This document shows, in pieces, positions 10,901 through 24,100 of a DNA stretch of 64,000 nt. The notes beneath the pieces were generated by a model that worked only from the letters and a program-made list of their open reading frames with translations, did no database searches and was not told where the DNA came from. Within the stretch, counting starts at the first letter, position 1. The number at the start of each line of letters is the position of its first letter. The translations under genes were made by a program, and so were the position numbers. The stretch is taken from positions 3,187,001 through 3,251,000 of the forward strand of contig NC_135559.1 of assembly GCF_964340395.1 (NCBI RefSeq), read 5' to 3'. This DNA is from Glandiceps talaboti (lineage: Eukaryota > Hemichordata > Enteropneusta > Spengelidae).

Positions 10901-13900
10901 TAGCTCTAACATACTGGTCAAGGTTGTGAAATTAAGTGACATGCATAAGTAATATATACATTGTTTGACATTTGGGCCAGGTTTGTTTGAAATTGAAGCA
11001 AGGATGTCATAAATATAGCTGTACATGGACAGACAGATGTTTGAACATGCGGCATTCCTATGCCCCCCCCCACCCCACCTTTGGGTTGTGCCTGTTGTAG
11101 TTAACAACCTACAACATAAATCATTTTCACATTTTTAAATTGTTTTTTTCAAAATAGGATACCCCTTGTCCACTAGTATGAATTAAAAAAAGATAGCAAA
11201 CAACCTTTTTTTCAGAAACACATTTTCAAACTATTTTGTATTTTACCTGTAACTGTTTTCACAAACACTTCTAATTCTTCCTCATGTTGTGATTCACTGT
11301 CGTTGGTTGACATGACAACGTAACCATGGTAAACTCTGCCAAAAGTACCTACAGATATAAAAAACATACAGATCAAAAACTTTGAAAGGAAATAGTTACA
11401 TCTGTCGAGAGTATACAAAATTTACATCAGTGGACTAATTAAAAATAGACATTTTAAATTCCAAAGTGAGGCTCACTATCTTGTATTCTTTGTATAAAAT
11501 TCTGATGAGTCAGAGCAAATGTAAACATCTCCATAAAGGTAGATTTCAATTCTGAGAACGAGAAGGAGACAAGAACAACATACAAATTTTATCAAAAAGA
11601 TTTGAGGCCATGTCTTGTCAAAATTCCAAGAAAAAAGATACCAATTTTATCGATAAGAAGTCTTGTTAAATTCTATATCTACAATGAGACAACAAAAAAT
11701 ATACCAATTTTTATCAGTAAGATTTGAGGCTACGTCTTATTAAAATTCTATACCTACAGAGACCAGAAAAATATATAAATTTGATATAAAAGGTTTGAGG
11801 CTATGTATTTGATATCTGTGTACACCATATCTTATCATACACTGTACATATGTATATCCTACAGCTACAACATTCTGTAGTCTTATCAGCTGGACTGAAT
11901 TAGATTGCCACAGAGAAATTATAAACAAAAGATAAAAATAGTATTGTACATGGCCTGTAGGCATAAACTGCCTGTTCTATATTAGTGTTCACTGACTCTT
12001 TTTGATACAAACATACAAAAGCTGCACATACTATGCTTTGAGATAGCAGGATAGAATGTATTACAGGTTTTGTGACATTTTGACTTGCCACCATGTAGAC
12101 ATCAGAAAGAAGAAACCAATAACACAGAGACCATATGGAAAACATCACTACCTGAACTAGACAGTCACAAATGAAAAAAAAAATCTACCTACCCCCTATT
12201 CGAAAATTGAGTATCATTGGAACCAAATATTTTTTTAGGTTTCAAAAACCATTCATTACAATATGTTTGTTTGATATGACGACAACAGAATTGTTGTGGT
12301 TCAAAATGTTACATTTTGCAGAAAAACAACAACAGATAGTTTACTTTAGTCTCAAAACATAAACACCAGTGTGATTATTTTCTACTAGTAATACTACAAA
12401 GTATTTTATTTACCTTCATGTAACACATCTCCCAATGTCAACTGACTTCTTTCCACTGCAATTTCTTTTAATTTTGTTTTGAAATCTGCTGTTTTCAGTT
12501 CATTCACTGGATAAAATCGGTTCAAACTGTTGCACACTGTCAAGAAAATAACAGAAATGTTAGTGATCTATCTTTAATACGATCTCTCATTAAATTGATA
12601 ATGTTATCATAGAAAAAAATTGCAAAAAGTATAAACAGTAGATTTAGCAATCCTTTGCTTTGTGGCTTTACACCATTTTCAGACTTCCTATGAATAGAAA
12701 ACCCCAGAAAAGAATGATAATGATCAGGGCACCATAGCTTTCGTATCAATACTTCAAATTAAGTTAATAAGCAATATAACTTGAGATAAAATTATGTTAG
12801 AATGTCTGAGCATCACAGTTGTTTTGAATCGATGAATTCAAATAATATGTTTGTATGACTTACTTGATCCATTCATATTGTTGGCTACATTGTTACCAAT
12901 CTTACTATAGTTAGGTCCTTTACTATGGTTGTGGTTATGTTGATGGTGTGGTGCGTGTACTGAACTACTGGTTTCACTGCAATTTCAAAAAAAACCAAAA
13001 ATACATCAATAATTATAATATGTAATAACATAATGATAAATAAATTTAAGCACTTGTAAGTTATATTACTTCTCAGATAAATAACTAAATCACAGATCAT
13101 CTTTGGTATTATCAAAATTTTGCATTATTGTGAATAGTTACAGTAAATTAACATTTGAATGTTTACAGCGAATGTAGGACCTTAATACGCTGAAAACAAG
13201 GATCCATCTTGCCAGACAGACTGAGACAAACAGACAGACAGACAGACAGACACACACACACACACACACACACACAAATAAACAAACAGACAGATAGGCA
13301 GACAGGCATGCAGGCAGGCAGATGAAGACAAACAGACAGACATATACATACAATACAGAGTGACAGACAGAGACAGAGACAGAGACAGGCACACATGCAG
13401 GCAGAGAGACAGGCAAGCAGACAGACATGCATGCATTCAGGTAGGCAGACAGAACTCAACTTACAAACCCCAATCAGTTCTTGCCTGTTAGGGGCCAATA
13501 ATGTATAAACCATCATCTTACCTGGTTCTATCTGATGTCTTCATAGCCTGTACATAGATAAAGGCTACAATCATAGCTATCAAACATATGGTACCACAAG
13601 CTACACCAACTGCGATGTAAAACACACTAGTTGTCACAGCTGATGATGTCATCTTGCCTGAAACTAAAACATACATAAGACATCTCATTCTTATTTGCTT
13701 TATAAATCTGCTGGAACAGACCTTCCCACTATGCAGCGCCTTCTAGTGGCTGAACATGGCATATACAGCTCCACTGTAAGAAAATGTCATTGCCTACTCT
13801 TTGGTAAAATGTTTTTGAGACAGGCACAACCACTGAGTGCAGGCTTTAGTGGAAAGGTCTTTTGCAAACAAAGCGACTCTTTTTAGTGCAAAGTTCTTTA

Positions 13901-16900
13901 GACAGGAACAGCCACTGAGGGCAGGCTTTAGTGGAAAGGTCTTTTGCAAACAAAGCGACTCTTTTTAGTGCAAAGTTCTTTAGACAGGAACAGCCACTGA
14001 GGGCAGTCTTTATTGGAAAGGTCTTTGGCAACAAAGCAACTCTTTTTAGTGCATTGTTCTTTAGACAGGAACAGCCACTGAGGGCAGTCTTTAGTGGAAA
14101 GGTCTTTTGCAACAAAGTGACTCTTTTTAGTGCATTGTTCTTTAGACAGGAACAACCACTGAGGGCGTCTTTAGATTTCTCATGTAGGTTGTTCTCACAT
14201 AACATCGCTGATTGAAATACCATATTTTTAGTACAAGGGCCTGAGAAAATATTATTAAGCTGTTCACAATTCTACTACGCCGCACTGCAAATGGATTTTG
14301 TTTGGAGCTGGGTACAGTGAAGATAATTGTTTATTGAGACCACAGTACAAAGTATTTTTTGTTACTGTACATACACTAACCTGATACAGATGAATTGCCA
14401 GACGTTACACCATCTTTAGTTGTTGTATCAGTGATACCTTCTGGAGGTTTATACCTTTCATCTGTAATAAATCACATGGTATGTTACAAAGCTATCAACT
14501 TCTTTCCAATATAATTAAGGCCTAAAAAATATTGTGTGGTTCCAGTTACGCTCATTTTTATAATAGGTGGAGTAGGTAAATTTATTTTATTTTTCTTCTT
14601 CTATTTATTTATTTTTACATGTGTCTAGTTCAGGTTATTATGTTTCTGTTGTTTTCCATATGGTCTCTGTGTTATTTATTTCTTCTCATCAGATGTACAG
14701 CCATTACAGTTTGGAAGAACAGTTTTGTACTGTCTTTTTAAATTCATGTCAGTGTCCGTATCCACTATTTCTTGCAAGACTTCACAATTTTCACGATTTT
14801 ATTTATTTTTTCTCAACTTCATAAAAAAGATTAGGGTCGGCAGTGAAAAACTAGGTGAGGTTGGGTAATCGGAACCAAACAATTTTTTTTAGGCCTAGTA
14901 ATATCAAATTATATATAAATATATGTTTGGAGTTGAACATGAGTTTTCTCAAACTGATTTGGTCGTAATACAAAGTGATTTGCAAATGTCTCACATAGTA
15001 AGATACCTTTGTAACAGGGTTTGGTTGAAATCAGTTGGTGGATGCCATACATATGAGGGTGAATACATGTATGGATGGACAGATGGAACCCGATGTAATA
15101 GCCCCCTCCAGGCAGTGCCCGTTGGGGGCTCAAAAGCAAGCAGAGCATCCACACAGAATGGATCATAGCTAGCATTAATGACATACCTTGCATACAGAAT
15201 TTTTTCCTTTTGAGATTCAGTGTGGTAATATTCTTAACAGAATGCAGTGTCAAATTCAGTTGCATTAGTAATCCAACAGGGCCTGGTTGTTTACCTGTGC
15301 AGGTCAGTGCAATCTGAAACACTGGAATGATAAACAAAAGATCATTAGTAATCCAACAGGGCCTGGTTGTTATTCAGTACCAGTTCATAACAATGTGATT
15401 TGAAATACTAGAATGTATACTAGATCATGTAAATAATTAGTAATCCAATAGGGACTGGACATATACTTGTTTTAAATTTTACCTACACAATGGACAAAGA
15501 ACCATAATTACCTCGACTGAAACAACAGAACAGGGTCAGAAGAAAACTGCAAATCTGTTCTCTTTTGGTGCTACAATAAGTCATGAGACTTTCAGGACAG
15601 ACCTCATCTACACAGCACATAGGACAAAGTCAGGAGGGTTTCAGGAAACCCCTTGGAGGTGTTTTAATCAGGACAGTTTCAGAACTGTTTGTGGACACGA
15701 CTGCACCTATATGAGCCTTAAACTACATGTGTATGCTGAATCCTACTTCAGATTAGTCTGGTTCCATCCTCGATAGCGATGTTCGGTCGTGTGTCGTATT
15801 GTATCGGAAGAACATCCGAGGTCTAGCAGATAGACTAACTTCAGATAGGATTTTTAGAGCTGTCTAGATTCAGCTGTTACAATTATCATTTAAGATTTAC
15901 AAATTTGTCATTGTTGATATCAGACATATCATACAATACAGAGTGACAGACAGAGACAGAGACATCTATTTGTGTTAATTCACGTGAATCACTTCAAATT
16001 GTGTTGAAAGAATTTAGAAAAACAAACCTGACTCTGTTTTGGGGACTTCTCCGTCTAAAGCAATATTGACACTTGGTGGACTTAGTATGTGAGGATCATC
16101 TGAGGTGAGCTCCATTGAATAAAACACCTAGAAATAAAAATACAGGATTTGGTAAAACTTTCAAATGAGTATCAAAGAAAGAAACAAAATTAAACATGAA
16201 AGTATGTGGAAAATGAATTTTTTTTGTCATTACAGGGAAATGACACTGCTGGAGAAAAAGAAAATGCATTTTTGTAAATTTTTGGTTCTGGAGAGTCATT
16301 TCTTGACTGCCATGTTGTTCAGCCCTATCAGATTTTCTAAACCATGCAAGTGATTATCTGATAGAGTGACACTAACTCAAATGTCATACCTTACAGACTA
16401 AGTCATTAAATAATATTACATTACATAAATATGATTGCTGAGAAACATCAAGTTGAAAATTATTCCTCATTCACTGTTCAGTGTAGGTCCTGGCAATGGA
16501 CATGGATAGTCTCATGACATGGGAGGGGGAGGGGGAGGGGGTAGTTCAGCAGACATGTATATGTGATACAGAATGAGTCTTTCTGTTCATGTTCGTTGGC
16601 TTTTGAAACTTCCCTCAATAAGAATTATGCTGTGTTCATTCACTAAAAGTGTTTTTATCTATCAAGTAAAACAACAATCTAAACTTGTAAAATGATCAAC
16701 TTTGATTGTAAATGTAAATGTATGTACATTGCTGGTGAATGCTGTCAGGAAAATGGATGTAGCAGACTATAAGTTACTCTAGTCCAACTCTGGTATAACA
16801 TTTGTTTCTAATTTCAACAAAATCTTGGCTTTTGAAACGCTTCCTAGACACACAGACACACATACATACATACACACACACACACCCAACCACACATACA

Positions 16901-18106
16901 CACACATGTAATTTCACACATGAAGGGGAAAAAGAAAGACACTGACATTTTTTAATTTATCAACTTACTTGTGTTTTGGTTGTTGTAAACCATGTGAAAT
17001 TCAAACTGTCAACAGATGACGGTACAAGTAATTCAAATTTGAGGGCTTCATATTTAACTTCTCCATCACGTACATAGTAAAGCTCTGTCTCTAGCAGACC
17101 TGGAAGAAATAAAAGAAGTTGACAATGTCAGTTTACAGTTTGATATGTTGGGAATGTGGCAGAAACTTGACTGCGTGACAGTGTCAGCGCCCTCTATTGA
17201 CAAAGAAGGGAAGAACTGCCATTCACAGAAATAGTCATCAATAAATTCAACACAGCAGCATTTCAACATTAATATTACAGAAAACCTCCAACGATGGAAA
17301 TATTGCACGTAACAGCATATCATCATGTATCAGGCATTTTAAAATCAACATTTTCAAAATATATTTTAAATCAACACTAAACTGCAAGATAATTATCAGT
17401 CTAAACTTGATTTTGACTTGGAACTATGGAAGACTTTAAACATTTGGGAAATGTTTGAAATTATTCATTTTTCCCGATGTACATAAACAGAAATATCTCC
17501 CTCAATTCTTTGAAAATGAAATAAAGATAACTAGTTGACTCGTATTCTAAATATGAAATACTCTATGTACATCCTGCATATCTGCATGGTTATGAAATAC
17601 TACATGTACTCATTTTCCCGCCAAAACATTTCATAAAAAAATTCTTGGTTTTTTGTCATTTTTGTCACATTGTCACATAATTTTAGAACAAAATCTTACA
17701 CATAATCTTTATCATAAAAAATTGATTAAAAAGTGGCAATTTTTCACAGAATTTATAAAAATTTGAATCAATCCCAAACATTAAGTGGTAATTATGGTGG
17801 GGTCATAGTTCAAGTTGTTCCATTTTTCTATTACATTTCTTTAATGAAAACAATCACTAACATTAGCCTTGCTGTGTGTTTGCTATTACAGTCAGCTGGT
17901 TTATTTTAGCAAACTACTGAACCAAGTCAGACTTTACAAATATTTGACACCAAATGTTATCATCTGTAAAATTTATCTAAATATACATCACCCTGACTTT
18001 CTGCTGACTACAACTGGTTTACAAAAAGAAACTTTAATTTTTCTGTCTACTACAGATAAAACATTAAGATCCATCAACACTATAGGGTTGGCACAGTGGC
18101 TGCACA

Positions 18107-18180
<74 letters not shown>

Positions 18181-21100
18181 CGTGCGTGTGTGTGTGTTTG
18201 TTTGAGCCAAATTTGATGACTACATTGCAGCATTAGTGCATGAGGGCGTTACAGAAGACAGCTGTGCTACAATGCCATTGGCATTACTGTAGGTTTCCAT
18301 TTAGGCCGAACAATAAGTACAGTCAGAAAATCTTTTAATAGTTTTGACAATATTCTGGAGATCGGAATCATCCCTGGCAGTGAATTCATATAACCTTCAC
18401 TGGCTAAAACTTTTTTTTTTCATTTTAAGGTTCACCTCACCGCAGTGGCTACCATAATGAAAATTCACACTTCAGTAAATTCTACAAAATTAACTTGGTA
18501 TGGCTTCAATCAATTTTCATACATGTATAACTGACATAATGTCTTGTTCATATTCACAGAATCCAGGTAGTGAGCAGATGCTGATTAAACCTTGCTGTTT
18601 ATTCCTTCTTTTTAACTTGCAGCTATACAAATTTACCTCACAGGTAGCCTTAAATGTATACCTTAATCTTGTAGGTATTTTTACAGATAAACATCTGAAC
18701 ATTAATCTGATCACAACGCCAGTTATTACGATCTAGCAATATATAATAAATTTCAGGTTTTACTTTTCATCAATATGAGAATTTCTGGGGATCAAAAACG
18801 TCTTTTTTCAGTCTGGCTATGACAAGATGTCCAAAGTATACAATTGAACATTTTCATAATTATCAACAGAAGATACAGATAATATTTTATATCAATCAAA
18901 TTACACCTAGTTTTGTAGTTTTTGTCTAGTGTCAACTTAAGGTTGTATTTCTTACACCTTCCACATATTGACATTCTGACATTGGGATTAAAAAACTGAA
19001 CAAGACTGTATTCATTTTGTCAAAATTTCTCTTCAATATCATCTCAGATTACAATTTTCATTTTAGGTACATCATCAAATGGAATCCAAAGACATTGTGG
19101 TGATCTGATCTTTTTGTGGAGGTAAAAAATAATCTGGTGAAACTCTATTATCAGATAGCATCAGCTTGGAGATTATAACATATACTGAATTTCATTTCCA
19201 ATTCTACTGCAAATATATCTATTTGGGCACAAACATTTTAACAGTAAGATAATTTTTCTCACATTTAAGTCTACTTTATTTGGATAGAGACTTTTTATTA
19301 CAATGTATTTATAGATATATAATGTTTGTAGGTCAACACTTTTAGATATTATTCCCCAATGTTTTTCTTTGTTCAGCCAAGGAAAATACAAGTGACCTAA
19401 GGGGCCTTGTCACTACAAGTCATTAGACAAGTAGTGACAAGGACCCTTAGGTCACTTGTATTTTCGGGCTGAATGACGAAAAATATTGGGGAATATAAAT
19501 CATAATTATATCTTCTCAAACATAATCCCAGAAAAACAACAGCGATGTAGATAATTTCTCTCGCAAAAATAAGTACATAGTGACTAAAATGTCATCGTAC
19601 ATGAACATGATGTACCAGTCTGGTATTAATAAAAATAAATCTTTGAGAACTAGCTGAAGACTGTGAAATCTCAAAATTTTCTAGTGGTGTTTAGACTATA
19701 TTGGTACAGCACTATTGATATTCATATTCAGTGAAAATCTTGAATTGAATCTGAATGCATTGACAACATAAACTTGCTTCCACTGTACGTAATACATGTA
19801 TGTCTCTGTTTAGTAAAACTTGCCAAAAAGCAATCTACCATAATGAAATCTCATGACAGAAGGTACATGCAGCAGCTTGAGGGTTTATCTGAGCATTTTA
19901 GGATTAATATTTTAAGGATCATTTCAAAATTTTACTATATTCGATCCAAAGTATGATGGAAGGCTGCTGGGCACTGTAATCTGTACTTTGTGAAATTGTA
20001 TGCTGTGTTTGACAAAGAATTCAAAAGTAAAAATATCTGATCCTCAGTCAATATGATAATATGTATAAGTGAGAGTGGGCTTTGTCATCAGATATATGTG
20101 AATGCTGGTCTGCAAGTGACACTAATATCATGAGAGGGAAAATATAGAAAAATGTTAATAATGTTATACTTATTAATATGTATTAATATGTCATGGCAGA
20201 TTACATGTATATTTATGAAATGTAAAGGAAATCTTGTATGATGTAAATATTTCGATATGTATATCTTACATGTAGCTGGTGCTACAGAGTAACTGTTAAT
20301 TTTTTTTGTAAAAAGTATATAAAATCTATAGGCGTTCTTCACCCCATTTTATCAGTCCCCTCCCATTCCCTCTCCTTCTTGAGTTTTGAAAGCACTGTAA
20401 AAATACTACATGACATATACATGTAGATATATATTACTGTGATAGGGCTGGTCCAACGTTTTAATTAGTGCATATTTCATATCCTATACCTACATTGTGA
20501 ATATACCACCTAATATGCCACTTAAAATGTACCACCTAATATACCACCTAATATACCACTTAAAATGTACATGTAAGGTCTTTTCAGAGAGAAAAGTGCA
20601 TGGTGGCTTACACACTGAAAGAAAAACATACAAATATGCAACCACTACCATGTACGTGCATCAACCTCATACAAACACTTGTACTAGTGGACTATAAAAG
20701 TTGTAGTTTACAAACTGTATGTAAGCTTGTTTTCTACAATCTCTCTCTCTCTCTTTCCATAGAACACTATATTTAGTAAAATCTAGCTAAGGTGAACTGA
20801 CTGTTTATAGAGTAGTCCTATCAATACACACGAGCAACGTCTCAGGTTTCGTGTCAGGAAGAAATTAATGCAAGATTAGATTTCAAGGAGAGGAGCCAAA
20901 AAACAAATACCAGGAATATTTAGTTTCTCCTATTGATTGATTACGGCTGACGGGAAGAACAGTAACAACGTGTTAGTCTGGATAAGAATGTACATTTCGT
21001 GTCTCTCGTTGTTGACAATATTGGCCTATGATTGAAACTTTACAGATGGCGTGTCACTAGTAAGTCAACACAACAAGCTTTACTCTGTAGGTTTCACTTA

Positions 21101-24100
21101 CTTTATACACGGCTTGTCTGTTTTCTACATGATGTACAATAATAGTACTACAGTGTCTCTGGTTTCTACAAGCTATGTAAACTAACAACTATTGCTATTG
21201 CATGTACACTGTAATAGGTTACGTTATTATGGCTGATAACAGTGTCTTGGTGATACAGATACAGGCAATCACTGCTTCATCGTGATCATAATATCAACGC
21301 CAACATGTCACAATAATAGTTTGGGGGGTTTGTACATTGTGTGCAGTTTGTCTTGTGTGCTCTGCCATGGGGGAGGTGGAGGTGGTTGAGGGGACAACTG
21401 TCACAGATGCCAATAGGTGAGGGTCAGTGCGAAAAGGTCTGCCATATATGGTATGTTACTAGTACAGTATACAGTTACCAATGGAGTTTCCCCACCCTTG
21501 CGATGGTCTGCCATACGTTACTAGTACATTGTAGTTGCCAATGGTTTTCACTACACAGCAGGAGTAATAATTTGTATCTATAAGAGGTAGAACAAAATGT
21601 GACTATGAGGTGACATGTGACTAAGATTCAGCTGTAGTTGCAGCTGTGTACCTGAGTTTGACTGGATAAAACTAGATGCTTGATTTCTATAGGTTTGTTT
21701 ATTGGTGTGACAGTGTTTGCTTTGTTTTGTCTTTTTGGTGAATTAGTGTGTCAACTACCATTTGTCATGCTTCACAACAAGCTGAGTAGTAGAATCAGTC
21801 TACCTTGAGTCAATATTGACTTCATGTCACTCTGGAGTCTTTTTACTCTGTCATGCTTTCTATTTCACAAAGTGGTCCAGCTTTCAGCACGGTTTGGGTC
21901 TACTTCTTCATATTAACAATTGTATATGCTAAGCTCCCTTTATATAGAAAGAATTATTGCTCTATTTCTGGCTTGGCAGTACATTACACATATACATTAG
22001 TAACTGTTTTCACATACTCCTGTAAGTTTTATGGCTGTTTTTATACATTGGACAAATTTCTGTCTTTTGTGTTTTTATTTTTTGACACTTTGCAAACATT
22101 GAAAGCAGAACATAAAGGTAGGAAAATTAGTTATTAAGAATTAAGCATTTCCCAATTTCATTAAAATTATATCTACTCAACAATTTGATTTTAGTTATGT
22201 TAAAATAAACATTATTTATGATAAACATGTATATGTGAAATTACTGTGTGTTGCCTCCTCAAATTTACTTTCTAAGGGGTACACTATTTGATTTCTGGGG
22301 ATGGGGGTGGCTGGAGGATTTGGATCCAACAGCAAATTTTTTTTGGCCACCACAGGCACAACAGCAAATTTTTTTCACGCGGAACTAGAAAGCAAATTTT
22401 TTTTGCCAAGTATGACTACAGCAAATTTTCTGGAAGCAAATTTTTTTCTGTCTTACACTGATCAGCAAATTTTTTCCACTTTAGCCTGACAATTTAAAAA
22501 AAAAATCTAAAAGGTGGCAGAGTTGAAAGACCTTTACATTCTACTCATCACACAATCACTTTAGCTATTATATATAATTCCTGTTTGTTTCTATCTAACA
22601 GTTACTGATGACGGGCACTTGAAATACTCTTTGACAGTGCCGACAACTCACAACTTAATCAGTTGAGAAAGACTATTCTAAGGAGCAAGTAGAAACTTTT
22701 ACATAAGCTATCACCTTTAAAGCTGCACTAGTGAATTCAAATCATTTTTTGAAACTGTTTTGAAACTTATTTCTAAAAAGATACACCCTGAAAAGTAGAG
22801 AATCATTTGTGTAGCTGTAAACATAATATGGTACAATTATTCCAAATAAAGTGATTTTTTGGGTCTGTACAGCGCCCCAAATGTAGTCACAATTTCAACC
22901 TATTGCTGTATATGACAAGCCCTAATTAACATGTCAATGTCTAATTATCAATATTTCAACCATTTTTAGTGAATATATTGTTGGTTGTGTGATTGAAAAA
23001 ATAAAAACACGAACTTGCAGCAAGCGTAACTTTAAAGAGAGCTAGTCTTGAATAACAAAACTGCAATGAACCCTGGGATATGTCAGTTGGAATAAGATAA
23101 ATTGTGCACTACTGTGAGTGTTTTCATGTCTTTATGTCACATGGACCAATGATTTTGCAGCATGATTTGTTTAATGGTATGGAAAACGAAAAACACTTCC
23201 CGTTTATTTCTTCTTCTGACACTTTGGAAAATAAGAACCGAGCAGACTGTACAGGCGGCCTGGGGTGTGAGATTACACTACACAACAGAGTGAATATCAT
23301 TGATATTCAGACTGCGTCTTATTTTGGGTTTACACTGTACTTCAATCCTTAGCTGACTTTAAATTGCTGTAATTTAGCCTACAGCTACAGTCATGGGGTT
23401 TGAGAACTGATGAGAACTTGTAATAATGAGATCTTGTACCAACATGTATCAATGCCGAATACTACCACGCAAGTACAAAACAATTTGGAAAAAAAACGAT
23501 GGCTTTCGGTGGTGGGGGAAAAAAATCACACAGTAAATGTCATAATGAAAAGAAACCTTGTAGAAATGTGTGCAAATTGCGATATTTCAGATTAGGGACA
23601 AAACAGAATTACGTGGAAAATACCACAGAATAAAAATGTATTACTAGTAATGATACATAGACCTTGTGGGCGCATGTAACATTTAAGGTAACTTCAGAAT
23701 GGGGACAAGACAGAATTATGGGGAAAATTAGAGCTTCTGGGGAAAATCCCAACATACAATAAATGTATTACTATTGCACTACATAACGATGGAAAGAGAC
23801 CTCACAGGAGGAACATGCAGAAAATTGAAGTTACTTCAGGATAAGGACAAAAATTAAAAAATGAGATGGCTTTCATGGAGACAAGTTAAATGTGGAAATG
23901 AACATATATATAGAAAAGTACCTCTATCTGTTGTTGGGGCTTCTAACACTGTATTGGTGAGTGGAGGTGGGGTGGATAGATGAGGGTAGGGGTATGTGAA
24001 GTCTTTCTGAGGAAACTTACCACAAGACATGTCTAAATAGTGTCTGATACATTTTTTATGAGAAAGAAAAATTACATGTGAATATCTTCCCACAAAAAGA

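Noticed and set aside
13138-13516. Cys/Leu/Ser-rich frames overlapping the Ryk intron 6 microsatellite
   Set aside because: They derive from GACA/CA repeats between two confirmed Ryk exons.
15187-15313. Inner acceptor TTTCAG|ATTGCA for Ryk exon 4
   Set aside because: It would break the reading phase with exon 3. The acceptor eight bases upstream restores the conserved SVFQIALTC.
22331-22476. Regularly spaced short repeats resembling a CRISPR array
   Set aside because: The DNA is animal nuclear DNA with introns. The repeats are 13 nt, A/T-rich and imperfect, and there are no cas genes.
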